From the NCBI RefSeq assembly GCF_900176395.1, contig NZ_FWXL01000011.1, positions 1-64,000 on the forward strand: a stretch of 64,000 nt of DNA. The letters are read 5' to 3'. Positions 1-7,899 of the stretch are shown here, in pieces (positions within the stretch are counted from its first letter, which is position 1; each line of letters begins with the position of its first letter). This DNA is from Novosphingobium sp. B1 (GTDB taxonomy: Bacteria > Pseudomonadota > Alphaproteobacteria > Sphingomonadales > Sphingomonadaceae). The translations under genes and the position numbers were made by a program. Below the pieces are notes generated by a model. That model saw nothing but the letters and a program-made list of their open reading frames with translations, was not told where the DNA came from and ran no database searches.

Positions 1-95
1 CACCAGCTTGACCCAAAACCCGCTCTGCGGGACATACCATCACCCGGGTCAATTCTCGATGGAAATACCGGGTCAATTCTCAGCGGAAATCTACA
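1..95. mobile_element. Terminus of an IS21-family-like insertion sequence (partial, runs off the left edge)
   Basis: Read from the minus strand the element starts TGTAGATTTCC at position 95 and continues leftward. It carries two 23-bp tandem copies of a CGGGTCAATTCTC-type block, the layout of IS21-family ends, where multiple internal repeats bind the IstA transposase. The boundary at 95/96 is exactly where a coding frame entering from the right stops resembling its family. No istA or istB lies in the window, so the assignment rests on the terminal TGT and the repeats only. Confidence 0.55.
44..90. repeat. Two tandem 23-bp repeats with a 24-bp period
   Basis: Copies at 44-66 and 68-90 share CCGGGTCAATTCTC, then differ in three bases, then share GGAAAT. 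One base separates them. These are the likely transposase-binding repeats of the insertion-sequence end. Confidence 0.8.
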
Positions 96-218
96 CGTGA
101 CGTCGCTGCGTGAAAGCGCGCGGCCTCCCGCCAGCTCAGAAGCCATGGTCTGGGCCGCCATCACAACAACAGGCGGTGATGGGTCATCGAAGGCAAAGGC
201 GAGGGATGAGTTGGACAT
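96..218 (-). pseudogene. 5' remnant of a strawberry-notch-like helicase/methyltransferase gene, cut by an insertion sequence
   Basis: An ATG at 218 sits 7 bp after a strong AGGAGG ribosome binding site. It opens a frame beginning MSNSSLAFAFDDPSPP and containing MAAQTMASELAGGRALSRSD, which resembles the N-terminus of bacterial strawberry-notch (SNO) proteins found on plasmids and integrative elements. After codon 41 (Thr, ending at 96) the frame enters the insertion-sequence end. It stays open to base 1 but reads repeat DNA (CRFPLRIDPVFPSRIDP). It follows the primase-like gene by 41 bp on the same strand, as seen in sphingomonad integrative elements. The family name rests on about 40 residues plus context, so it is tentative. 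The rest of the gene, if present, is beyond the left edge. Confidence 0.5.
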
Positions 219-259
219 GGGAACCTCCTGACGAGGTCCTGCGGGTGGGCAGGCCTCAA

Positions 260-1189
260 TCAGCCGAAGGCCCCCTCCCCTCTGCTCGACGGATCGGGTT
301 GTCGGGCGAGCCGCGACTTCAATTCGTCGTTCCAGTCAAAACCGGGTGAGACTGGCGCGCGTGAGTGGATAACGCGATCAGGCGCAGCGTAGGCCTTCAG
401 CGCGCGCTCCTCGGCGTGAGCACCTCCGGCGTCATTGTCGATGAACAGGAAGAGTTCGCGCACGCTCTCCGGGATCGAGACGAGACCGAACCGCTCGTTT
501 CCAAGCGTCGCCCAGCAGGGGATCCCGAAGAGCTGCATGGCTGAGAGGGCGCTCTCGATACCTTCGGCAAGGCCCAGCCTCCCCTGCACCGGGGGAGCAA
601 CTCTGACGGCACCAAAGCCGAGACTGCCAAGCGCACGCTTGGGTCGCTCGAAGCCGGCCAGCTTGCCACTCGCCACATCGAGAAATGTCCTATGTACTGC
701 GATAACGCCAATGTCAGTCGTGACTGCGGCCAGCATCGCAGGGAGAAACTTAACTGCCCCGCGTGGCCCGAGCGGCGTACGTTCAAGGTAGCGGAACTGG
801 TCAGATGCGCGCTGGAGACCGCGCTGTGCGAGATATCGTTCGACCGGGCTGCCGGAGATCGCCGAAGCCGATTGCCACAAGCGTCGCGCATTGGGACTGA
901 AGTCACTCTGATTTTGCCGATCAGCTGTCCCAGGGCCAGAACCATCAAAGAGCTCTCGGCTGCGAACGCCCTGGCGATCCAATGCAGCAATGACGTCCTC
1001 ATTCGAACATCCGGCGAAGCAATGGAACAGGATGGCCTTTCGCCCCAAGGTCACGCTGAGCGACGGTGTGCGGTCGTCGTGGGCAGGACAGCAGCACATG
1101 CCCTTGCCCTGGCGCCATGTTCCCTTGAGGCGTTCGACAATCGTGCGGGCACGGCGTTCGAGTTGATGACTTTTCTCTAGCTGGGGCAT
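260..1189 (-). CDS. CHC2 zinc-finger/Toprim primase-like protein of a mobile element
   Basis: 309 aa. Near the N-terminus it has a CHC2-type zinc-binding pattern (CPAHDD around residues 34-39, then HCFAGC around 56-61), as in DnaG-type primases. The C-terminal half carries a Toprim-like pattern (GLAEGIESA, then LFLFIDNDAGG with the acidic pair). Proteins of this build (DUF7146-like) occur on plasmids and integrative conjugative elements and are thought to help replicate or prime the element. The start at 1189 was chosen because GGAGTAGG precedes it by a few bases; an upstream extension to 1252 has no ribosome binding site. It is followed on the same strand by the interrupted SNO-like gene and is divergent from the transglycosylase. 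Confidence 0.75.
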   Translation of the reverse strand: MPQLEKSHQLERRARTIVERLKGTWRQGKGMCCCPAHDDRTPSLSVTLGRKAILFHCFAGCSNEDVIAALDRQGVRSRELFDGSGPGTADRQNQSDFSPNARRLWQSASAISGSPVERYLAQRGLQRASDQFRYLERTPLGPRGAVKFLPAMLAAVTTDIGVIAVHRTFLDVASGKLAGFERPKRALGSLGFGAVRVAPPVQGRLGLAEGIESALSAMQLFGIPCWATLGNERFGLVSIPESVRELFLFIDNDAGGAHAEERALKAYAAPDRVIHSRAPVSPGFDWNDELKSRLARQPDPSSRGEGAFG

Positions 1190-1313
1190 CGACCTACTCC
1201 GGTTGAGGTGCCCTTCCCGTGCAGCCTCCGCTCTGCACCAGCGCCAAAGCATTTTCCTACGTCGTGTGTTCTTTATATGTTCTCACTCGATTCGGCTATA
1301 GAAGGATCGAGAA

Positions 1314-1970
1314 ATGACAATGAAAGCCCTTTTGATCTTTGGCATTGCCATCGCATCAGCCATGCCTGCCAATGCCCAGGAACTGCCAATGCCAGATTTA
1401 CCGGAGCAACATGCCGGTCCTTCAGGCGGCATTCGGATTGCCGAAGCATCGAACGGATTTCAGTTGGTCGAGCATGGGTTCTGGCAATCCGCGCAAGCCG
1501 CCCCAGCACCAAGTTTGAGCGTTGCAGAAAATGGACGGGTCAACCTGCCGTACAGATACGAGCCCAAGGCCAAAACTGCCCCATCCGGGTTTCGGCGGGC
1601 GAGCTACCTGCCCCACGTCTATGCGGCGGAAGCGAAGTATTCATTGCCTACCGGCCTGCTCGACGCGCTCGTCTGGACGGAATCCCGCTATAACCCCCTT
1701 GCTGTCAGTCCGGCAGGCGCTGTGGGCCTTGGCCAGCTGATGCCAGCAACGGCAAAGGAACTCGGCGTCTTCAATCGATTTGACCCCATGGCCAATATCT
1801 TCGGCGCGGCGCGGTATCTGAGGCAGATGCTCGACAGGTTCGGCGTGGTTCACCTCGCTGTCGCAGCCTACAATGCCGGTCCAGGTGCAGTCGAACGCGC
1901 GGGCGGTATACCGCGGAATGGCGAGACGCCCGGATATGTCCGCAACGTCCTTCGCCATTGGCGCTTTTAG
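1314..1970 (+). CDS. Secreted lytic transglycosylase (SLT domain)
   Basis: 218 aa with a signal peptide ([21 protein letters not shown], cleavage near residue 21). The C-terminal half is an SLT domain: the catalytic Glu is E123 in VWTESRYNP, followed by [10 protein letters not shown] and AYNAGPGAV, which line the peptidoglycan groove. Such enzymes cut peptidoglycan in the periplasm. On integrative elements they usually serve conjugation (VirB1-like) by opening the wall for the transfer apparatus. An AAGGA site 7 bp upstream supports the ATG at 1314; the ATG at 1320 is an alternative. No other transfer genes are visible, because the rest of the element lies to the left. Confidence 0.85.
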   Translation: MTMKALLIFGIAIASAMPANAQELPMPDLPEQHAGPSGGIRIAEASNGFQLVEHGFWQSAQAAPAPSLSVAENGRVNLPYRYEPKAKTAPSGFRRASYLPHVYAAEAKYSLPTGLLDALVWTESRYNPLAVSPAGAVGLGQLMPATAKELGVFNRFDPMANIFGAARYLRQMLDRFGVVHLAVAAYNAGPGAVERAGGIPRNGETPGYVRNVLRHWRF

Positions 1971-2059
1971 CGGTCTATCCCCAAGTTAGCCGAAACAGAG
2001 GCAATTGACGGATTGTTGCTTGGCTGGACCATTTTGCAGGCAAGCGACTGCACGGGAGT

Positions 2060-3331
2060 TTAGCCGCTTTTGGCCTCGGCTGGGTACTTGGCTACAATCT
2101 GCATTACCTCCTTACCCCACAACGCCAACGCCTCGCGCTTCTCGTTGGTATACTGGTGTCGGTGATAGACCCCCGCCACACCGGCCATAGCTGATCCTGA
2201 CTGGTGATTGAGGACCGCTTCAGAAACCACCAGAGGTATGCCGAGACGCTGGAGGCCAGTTGCCACCGTCCGCCGAATGTCATGCATTGTGAAGTGACCG
2301 GCTTCGTAGCCGAGCTTCTCGTCCACGCTTGCTCTGATCCGCTTCCATGCTTTCGAGAGGCCGCTAACGCTGTTCGTGCTGGTGACCTTCGATGCCAACA
2401 GTATCTGGGATTGCTTGTGAGCGTCGTCAGGGTCGATCCCTGCGGCCATGAATACCTCTGTGACGACTGCAAGAGCCTGCGCGGACAGCGGCACCACATT
2501 CGCTTTGCCATTTTTCGCTCGGTCGCCCGGGACGGTCCAGACCTTCGCCTTGAAATCGAACTCGTCACAAGCTGCATCGAGCACTTCTCCCCGGCGTTGA
2601 GCCGTAAGGACAAGCATCTGCACAAGGTGACCGAACGGATAGCCATCCTCGACCGCAGATTGCCATAGCGCCGCGAGTTCTCGGTCGCTGAGTACGCGAT
2701 CACGAGGTTCATTCCGCTTCGGACGCCACGCGTCCCGGCAGGGATTAGCAGGCATATGCTCGAGTCTGGTAAGTGCCCACGTGTAGAAGGTCGAAAGATG
2801 GCGATAGACGATCCGCGCCATCGTCAGGGTTTCCTTGCCCCGCTCGAATGCGATCTTCTCAACAAAGCGGCTCACGTCACCTCGGGTAATGGAGTCCGCG
2901 AGGCGGTCTCCCAGCTCGGGCTCAATGTACTTTCGGAAGACCCGATCAAACTCCCTCGCGCTGCGCTTTTTGCCCTCGATCTGCTGGGACAGATACGTCT
3001 CGTAGAGCTCGGCAACCGTACCGACGCCCTTTGACCCCTTCCTCTTAGCACCCGGCTTCCTGGCAATGCTCTTGCCCTGCTCGACATCGACAAGCAGATC
3101 GCGCGCCTTCTTACGCGCATGGGCGAGGGTAAAACTCTGACCATGGCGTCCGATGGTCACATTCAACCACTTGCCCTGAACCCGCTTGCGCAGAATGTAC
3201 GTCTTGATACCACTGGCGCCCATGCGGAGCCTCAGGCCGGGGACGATACCATCGGCCAGCTCAATTTGACCAGCCGCCGGCGCCTTTAGTCCTGCGATCT
3301 TTGCGTCCGTCAAACCTACTTTGTTCGCCAT
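2060..3331 (-). CDS. P4-type site-specific tyrosine integrase
   Basis: 423 aa. It has the DUF4102-type N-terminal domain (about 1-95: LTDAKIAGLKAP, ADGIVPGLRLRM), a SAM-like core-binding domain (about 105-200) and a catalytic domain. Catalytic residues are visible: R246 (AQRRGEV), H350xxR353 (MHDIRRT), H376 (LNHQS) and a nucleophile tyrosine in VYHRHQY (Y389 most likely). Such integrases insert elements into tRNA genes. Its gene starts 132 bp from a 3' tRNA-Lys fragment, so it is almost certainly the enzyme that made that junction. Length and all catalytic residues are intact. Confidence 0.93.
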   Translation of the reverse strand: MANKVGLTDAKIAGLKAPAAGQIELADGIVPGLRLRMGASGIKTYILRKRVQGKWLNVTIGRHGQSFTLAHARKKARDLLVDVEQGKSIARKPGAKRKGSKGVGTVAELYETYLSQQIEGKKRSAREFDRVFRKYIEPELGDRLADSITRGDVSRFVEKIAFERGKETLTMARIVYRHLSTFYTWALTRLEHMPANPCRDAWRPKRNEPRDRVLSDRELAALWQSAVEDGYPFGHLVQMLVLTAQRRGEVLDAACDEFDFKAKVWTVPGDRAKNGKANVVPLSAQALAVVTEVFMAAGIDPDDAHKQSQILLASKVTSTNSVSGLSKAWKRIRASVDEKLGYEAGHFTMHDIRRTVATGLQRLGIPLVVSEAVLNHQSGSAMAGVAGVYHRHQYTNEKREALALWGKEVMQIVAKYPAEAKSG

Positions 3332-3339
3332 ATGTACCT

Positions 3340-3354
3340 GCTACCTTAGGTAGC
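3340..3354. promoter_or_regulatory. Palindrome in the integrase leader
   Basis: GCTACCTTAGGTAGC is a perfect inverted repeat (7-bp arms around one base). It sits 8 bp upstream of the integrase ATG and covers AAGGTAG, a likely ribosome binding site on the minus strand. It could be a repressor operator or an RNA fold limiting integrase translation. Function is inferred. Confidence 0.4.
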
Positions 3355-3442
3355 TTTTTGTAGTGGATACTGGCGAACATTTCAAGAACAATGCGGACTA
3401 TGAATCGCAGATTTCCGCCATTTTTGGACACATGCGGACACG

Positions 3443-3483
3443 CTAGGACCCTCTGATCATGGCTCTTAATCAGCGGGTCCTAG
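3443..3483. other. Probable attachment-site core: 15-bp imperfect inverted repeat across the tRNA/element junction
   Basis: Arms ctaggaccctctgat (3443-3457) and atcagcgggtcctag (3469-3483) match at 14 of 15 positions around an 11-nt spacer containing the tRNA anticodon loop start. The right arm is tRNA-Lys sequence and the left arm is element DNA. Tyrosine integrases bind inverted core sites around the crossover, so this is the likely att core. Nearby, ATGCGGAC occurs directly repeated at 3391 and 3432, possible accessory integrase sites. Confidence 0.6.
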
Positions 3484-3507
3484 GTTCGAGCCCTAGTGCG
3501 TCCACCA
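3463..3507 (+). pseudogene. 3' fragment of tRNA-Lys(CTT), the integration scar
   Basis: From the anticodon loop CTCTTAA (anticodon CTT at 3465-3467) to the 3' CCA (3505-3507) this reads as tRNA: 3' anticodon-stem strand TCAGC, T arm CTAGG-TTCGAGC-CCTAG (3480-3496), acceptor strand TGCGTCC (3497-3503) and discriminator A. The bases before the loop do not pair with the anticodon stem, and no D arm or 5' acceptor strand is present, so it is only the 3' half. This is expected when an element integrates at the anticodon loop. The intact copy should lie at the other end of the element, outside the window. Confidence 0.82.
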
Positions 3508-3576
3508 CCACCCCTCCACCAGCTTCAGCGGAATGCGCGCCGCGCTTTAGCTTCGGCTGCACTTGCGCACAAAGAA

Positions 3577-3602
3577 GCGCCGGAACCCGAAGGTCCCGGC
3601 GC
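3577..3602 (-). terminator. Hairpin terminator after the TonB receptor gene
   Basis: Stem GCGCCGGAACC / GGTCCCGGCGC (one mismatch) around a CGAA loop lies about 33 bp after the receptor stop codon. On the minus strand it is followed by TTCTTTG. Confidence 0.6.
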
Positions 3603-3634
3603 CAGAGTGTTCGCGTCTGGTTCGACGGCGAAGT

Positions 3635-6547
3635 TCAGAACTTGAAGCCGGCTGCGACGCCGTAGCGGCGCGGTTCCAGCGTAAAGATATTGGTGAACAG
3701 GCCAGACGACTGGTCGGTCACGTAAAGGCCAGTGGTCGCGTTGTTGTTGCCGATGTTCTGGATGTAGCCACGCAGGAACCAGCGATCATCCTTGCCATTC
3801 AGCTGGATCTGGGCGTTCAGAACCTCGTAGCCCTTGATCCGGTTGATATTGCCATTGAAGATCGTGCCGTAGCTTTCACCGGTGTAGTTGATGTCAAAGC
3901 GAGGGACCAAGGTCATCTCGCCCATATCCATCGTGTACTGGATACCGGCCGTCCACTTGAACTCTGGCGCTTGCGGAAGCTGATTTCCGCGGACGTTCTT
4001 CTCGATGCCCGAGCTTACCCGGATGCCACCAAATGCATTGCCGATGGCTGCTGCCTGAGCTGCCAGCGCGCCGCAGATCGAGAAGGCACCGGTGGTGTTG
4101 GTGCCAGGGATCGGCGTCGTCGGGCGCAAGCCGACGCCAGCATTGATGGCGTTGACGAAGGCGTTGGCAGCGGTCGCGTTGGCACCGGTCACCGCGCAGT
4201 TGGAACCGAGCGTGATGTCCTTGATGATCACGGTGTCGGAACGGCCTGCGGACGGGTCGCGCGTGTCGACGAAGAGCTGGTCTCCCACGACCTTGGTCTT
4301 GAGATAGCTGGCAGACATGTTGACCAGCAGATTGCGTGCCGGCGCCATGATGGCTTCGGCCTCGACGCCGTAGATGTCGGCATCGATGTTGTCGTTGACC
4401 GACGTACGCGCAGTGATGCGGCTAAGCTGCAGGTCCTTGTAGCGGTAGTAGAAGCCCGACAGGTTGAGTTGCAGCGCACCGAACCGGTTCTTCGAACCGA
4501 TTTCGAACGCGTCGACGCTTTCGGGCTTGAACGAGTCGTTCACCGAGCCAACCGAAAGCGGCGGGTTGATGCCGCCTGACTTGTAGCCGCGCGAGTAGGA
4601 CAGGTAGATCAGGTTGTCCGGTGTCAACTGGAAGTCGAGCACGGCGCGACCGGTCATGCGACCGAAGCTGACCGAACGCTCCTGGAAGGGCTGTACGCCT
4701 GCCGTGCCCTTGTCGAAATCGGCCGTCGCATAGTTCAGAGCCTTTTCCAGCGAGTCGGCACCGACCAGCGCATAGATCGCGTTGCCGCCGGCAAACTCGC
4801 TGGACAGACCATCGCTGAGCAGCGTGGTGCGGGCACGGGTGAACTTCTTGTCGTGGTTGTAGCGGAGGCCAAGGGTCAGCTTAACCTTGTCACTGAACTT
4901 GAAGTAGGTTTCACCGAAGATACCATAGCTGTCGAGCGTGCCGCGATCGGTGTTGTTGCGGAAGAACGGCGACGGACGGAAGACGGCGTTACGCCCAAAT
5001 GTGCCGCTGGCAGCGGCTGCTGCCCCGAGCAGACCGGAGGCATAATCCAAACCGAACGAGTTGACGTAGTAGCTGTTGTTCGTCGTAACACCGCGCAGGT
5101 AGTTCGCGCCGATCAGGAAGTTGAACATGCCGTCAAGATCGGAGTCGATGTGTGCTTCGGCAGCGTACTGCTTGTACGTCTGGCTCGATTCATCGAAATC
5201 GAGCGAAGTATTGGCACAAATCGCCTTGTTGCCCGAACCGAACACGCCGACGTTGTTAGGATCGATATCGGACTGGCAGACATTGCCGGTTGGGCCATTT
5301 GGAATGAGCCGTGCGGCGATGGGCGCGAATGCGAAGCCGAGCGCCGGGTTCTGGGCAAAGGCGGCAAGCGCGAACAGACCGGGATTGCCAACCAGGCTGC
5401 GCTCGACGGCGAGGTTGTAATCGGTGCGGCTGCGAACTTCGTTGCGCGAATAGCCGGCCGTGACATTGAGCGTCAGCTTGTCACCGAGAGCCTGCTGCAG
5501 CTTGCCCTGATAGACTTCTTCTTCGGCAAAGTAGGTCGGCAGGTAGTCAATGTTGACCGTGCGGACGTCGGTCGGGTTTACGGCGCCGGAGAAGTTGTCG
5601 CCGTCATCACCGTAGATGCTGCCAAGGCCAAGCGGACGGAAGGTCGGCGAAACCGCGATACCGAAGAATTCGCGTGACGTGAGCAAAGCGGCCAGGGTCG
5701 AGTCCGCGTTGGTCGTCTCGTTGGCGAGCTTGTCGGGCAAGCAGCCTAGAACGCCTGTGGGATCGCGATGGCAGAGCTGCTTCTGGACGCGGCTGCGATT
5801 GTCGTTCTCGCGGAAGTAGTAGGCAGACAGATCGATGGTGGTGTCCGGGCTCGGCTCCCAGCGCAGCGATCCGCGGAATGCGTACATGTCGCGCCCGTCG
5901 ATGCGGCTGTTGGTGCCGATGTTGTAAGTGTAGCCATCGCGCTTGTTGTACATGCCAGCGATGCGAACGCCGAGCGTTTCGCCCAGAGGCACGTTGACCA
6001 TGCCGCGCGCACGAACGGAGTTGAACCGACCGTAGTCGATTTCGCCCGATGCCCCAAAGCCCGAAAGGTCAGGCTTGGCCGTGATGATGTTGACCACGCC
6101 CGATGTAGCGTTGCGACCGAACAGGGTGCCCTGCGGACCACGCAGCACTTCGATACGTTCAAGGTCGAAGAACTCGGTTTCGAACAGGCGGCTCGAAACC
6201 ATTGGCATGTCGTTGAGATGGATGCCAGTGGCAGCATCGCACGAAACGCCGACGCACAGGTCGCCAATGCCGCGGATGGTAAAGCTGGACGAGGTGAAGT
6301 TCGTCTTCGTGAACGTTACGTTGGGCAGCGAAAGCTGCAGGTCGGACGAGTTCTGAATTTGCTGTTTTTCAAGGTTCTCGGCCGAAAAAGCCGAAACGGC
6401 GATTGGCACGTCCTGCAGCGACTGTGCCTGGCGCTGTGCCGTAACGATGATTTCTTCAAGACCGCTTCCGTCGGTCGACTGTGCGAAAACCGGGGTTGAA
6501 ATAGCTGCGGCGGATGCGCCGACAAGCAGTGAAAGCTTGCCCCTCAT
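3635..6547 (-). CDS. TonB-dependent outer-membrane receptor
   Basis: 970 aa. Signal peptide (residues 1-22, ending PVFA), TonB box EEIIVTAQR at 31-39, plug domain (about 45-165, with LERIEVLRGPQGTLFGRNATSGVVNIIT) and a 22-strand-type barrel ending in the outer-membrane C-terminal motif GVAAGFKF. It imports a substrate across the outer membrane with TonB/ExbBD energy. Substrate is not clear: sphingomonads have many such receptors for glycosides, aromatics and siderophores. It stands alone, with a long A+T-rich upstream region, next to the mobile-element scar. It is longer than many receptors (700-850 aa), with extended extracellular loops. Confidence 0.93.
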   Translation of the reverse strand: MRGKLSLLVGASAAAISTPVFAQSTDGSGLEEIIVTAQRQAQSLQDVPIAVSAFSAENLEKQQIQNSSDLQLSLPNVTFTKTNFTSSSFTIRGIGDLCVGVSCDAATGIHLNDMPMVSSRLFETEFFDLERIEVLRGPQGTLFGRNATSGVVNIITAKPDLSGFGASGEIDYGRFNSVRARGMVNVPLGETLGVRIAGMYNKRDGYTYNIGTNSRIDGRDMYAFRGSLRWEPSPDTTIDLSAYYFRENDNRSRVQKQLCHRDPTGVLGCLPDKLANETTNADSTLAALLTSREFFGIAVSPTFRPLGLGSIYGDDGDNFSGAVNPTDVRTVNIDYLPTYFAEEEVYQGKLQQALGDKLTLNVTAGYSRNEVRSRTDYNLAVERSLVGNPGLFALAAFAQNPALGFAFAPIAARLIPNGPTGNVCQSDIDPNNVGVFGSGNKAICANTSLDFDESSQTYKQYAAEAHIDSDLDGMFNFLIGANYLRGVTTNNSYYVNSFGLDYASGLLGAAAAASGTFGRNAVFRPSPFFRNNTDRGTLDSYGIFGETYFKFSDKVKLTLGLRYNHDKKFTRARTTLLSDGLSSEFAGGNAIYALVGADSLEKALNYATADFDKGTAGVQPFQERSVSFGRMTGRAVLDFQLTPDNLIYLSYSRGYKSGGINPPLSVGSVNDSFKPESVDAFEIGSKNRFGALQLNLSGFYYRYKDLQLSRITARTSVNDNIDADIYGVEAEAIMAPARNLLVNMSASYLKTKVVGDQLFVDTRDPSAGRSDTVIIKDITLGSNCAVTGANATAANAFVNAINAGVGLRPTTPIPGTNTTGAFSICGALAAQAAAIGNAFGGIRVSSGIEKNVRGNQLPQAPEFKWTAGIQYTMDMGEMTLVPRFDINYTGESYGTIFNGNINRIKGYEVLNAQIQLNGKDDRWFLRGYIQNIGNNNATTGLYVTDQSSGLFTNIFTLEPRRYGVAAGFKF

Positions 6548-6950
6548 AGCTCAGACCTCTCTCTCCAGCGACACCCGTCATTGACCGCGGGTTGCCTGTG
6601 ACACAGGACATATCGGCAAGGATTCTTTGTCAACCGGATAATTAAAAATACGGGTTTCCGTAAGGGAAGGCGGTTAACGGAACGGACCATTTTGTCAGGA
6701 ATGCATGAAAATGCATGACATTTATATGTGTTATTGTCCTACAATGTGTCATCTTGATGTGATTTCCGATTATACTGCGATATGGAGGTGCAGGAAACCT
6801 GCGAATCGCGCCGTTCGGAAACGAACAGGAAATACTGAGTCGCGCTCTGTTTGACGGTTGGCAATTACGACCCCGCTTGATTAAAGGCCGCTTCAAAGGT
6901 GGGAGGCATAGCGCTTCCACTCACGCTTCAACGCACAAGGGATCGATCAC
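6548..6950. promoter_or_regulatory. Intergenic region between the TonB receptor and ribH, rich in short repeats
   Basis: 403 bp without a convincing gene. It is markedly A+T-richer than its neighbours around 6640-6780. Visible structures: TACGG-gttt-CCGTA (6649-6662), ATGCATGA twice one helical turn apart (6701-6708, 6711-6718), ATTGT-cct-ACAAT (6733-6745), and toward ribH two small hairpins GCAGG-aaa-CCTGC (6790-6802) and GTTCG-gaaa-CGAAC (6813-6826). It should hold the divergent promoters of both genes. No FMN riboswitch pattern was seen before ribH. Confidence 0.55.
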
Positions 6951-7370
6951 ATGGCCAAGTTTCTCATCGTCGAAGCCCGCTTCTACGACCACCTCAACGA
7001 TATGCTTGTCGCGGGCGCCAAGTCGGCCCTTGAGAATGCTGGCCATCAGGCCGACGTCGTGACGGTTCCGGGCGCGCTCGAGATTCCCGGCGCCATTGCC
7101 CTCGCAGACCAGTCAGGCGACTACGATGGATACGTCGCGATCGGCGTGGTGATCCGCGGCGAGACCTACCACTTCGAGATCGTGGCGGGCGAAAGCGCTC
7201 GTGGGATCATGGCGTTGACGATGGATGGCGTCGCGATTGGCAACGGCATTCTCACCGTCGAGAACGAGGCGCAGGCACTGGTGCGCGCCGATCCCGCGCA
7301 GAAGGACAAGGGCGGCGAAGCGGCGAAGGCGGCACTCGCTCTACTCGCGCTGCGTCAGCGCTGGGCCTGA
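6951..7370 (+). CDS. ribH: 6,7-dimethyl-8-ribityllumazine synthase
   Basis: 139 aa, a usual length for the family. It condenses 5-amino-6-ribitylamino-uracil with 3,4-dihydroxy-2-butanone 4-phosphate in riboflavin synthesis. Family features: [12 protein letters not shown] at the N-terminus, [11 protein letters not shown] (substrate loop), [24 protein letters not shown] (with the catalytic His region) and [14 protein letters not shown]. It is separate from other rib genes, possibly a second or sole lumazine synthase. The stop lies 4 bp from that of the convergent DUF1254 gene. Confidence 0.93.
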   Translation: MAKFLIVEARFYDHLNDMLVAGAKSALENAGHQADVVTVPGALEIPGAIALADQSGDYDGYVAIGVVIRGETYHFEIVAGESARGIMALTMDGVAIGNGILTVENEAQALVRADPAQKDKGGEAAKAALALLALRQRWA

Positions 7371-7374
7371 ACGG

Positions 7375-7899
7375 TCATCCGGGCGCGCAGCGGTCACCGC
7401 GGCGCGCCTTGTCTGCGCGTGCGAATTGCGCCAGCGTCGGCGCAAGCCTGCGATCGAGAATTATGCCGCGCCTGGTCGGCGAATAGATCACGGGAATGTT
7501 GCGCGGATGGAAGCGCTTGCCCGGTTCCTGCAGGACGAAGCGGATGCCGCGTGGATTGGTAAGGGAATCCACAACGGCGAAATTGTCGGTGTTGGCGGCG
7601 AAGACCGACACTGACACATATCCGCCACCTTCCGTGGGCGGAACTTCCACGACAATCGGGCCATCCGACAGGTCATAGACGCAACTGGCGTAGGCAAGAT
7701 CAGGAGACGGCCTGACGATAGCGCGCGAAGCAGACGTCGTGCGGTCAGCGAACTGGAAGGTGTTGATGCGCCGACCATCGTCGGACAGCCTTTTCATGGC
7801 AACGTGCATGATCACATGCGGGACTGCGACGACCGTCGTTACATAGCCGATTCCCGCCGTGGCCGCGACAACGAGTAGGTTTCGCATAGCACGTCTCAT
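7375..7899 (-). CDS. DUF1254-type membrane-anchored protein
   Basis: 174 aa with an N-terminal membrane segment (LLVVAATAGIGYVTTVVAVPHV). The rest matches the DUF1254 pattern (NTFQFADRTT, LAYASCVYDLSDGPIVVEVP, YVSVSVFAANTDNFAVVD). Function unknown; likely faces the periplasm. The start at 7899 overlaps the upstream stop as ATGA and has GGAGA 7 bp before it, so translation is probably coupled to the DUF1214 gene. An ATG at 7914 is possible. DUF1254 and DUF1214 are often fused in one protein; here they are split into adjacent genes. Confidence 0.8.
   Translation of the reverse strand: MRRAMRNLLVVAATAGIGYVTTVVAVPHVIMHVAMKRLSDDGRRINTFQFADRTTSASRAIVRPSPDLAYASCVYDLSDGPIVVEVPPTEGGGYVSVSVFAANTDNFAVVDSLTNPRGIRFVLQEPGKRFHPRNIPVIYSPTRRGIILDRRLAPTLAQFARADKARRGDRCAPG

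Noticed and set aside
3463..3510. A complete tRNA-Lys gene
   Set aside because: The 5' acceptor strand, D arm and 5' anticodon strand are missing, so it is only a 3' fragment.
6642..6920. A 92-codon frame upstream of the first TonB receptor
   Set aside because: Random composition, no ribosome site, lies in the A+T-rich control region.
6800..6950. FMN riboswitch before ribH
   Set aside because: The conserved blocks of the RFN element were not found; only short simple hairpins are present.
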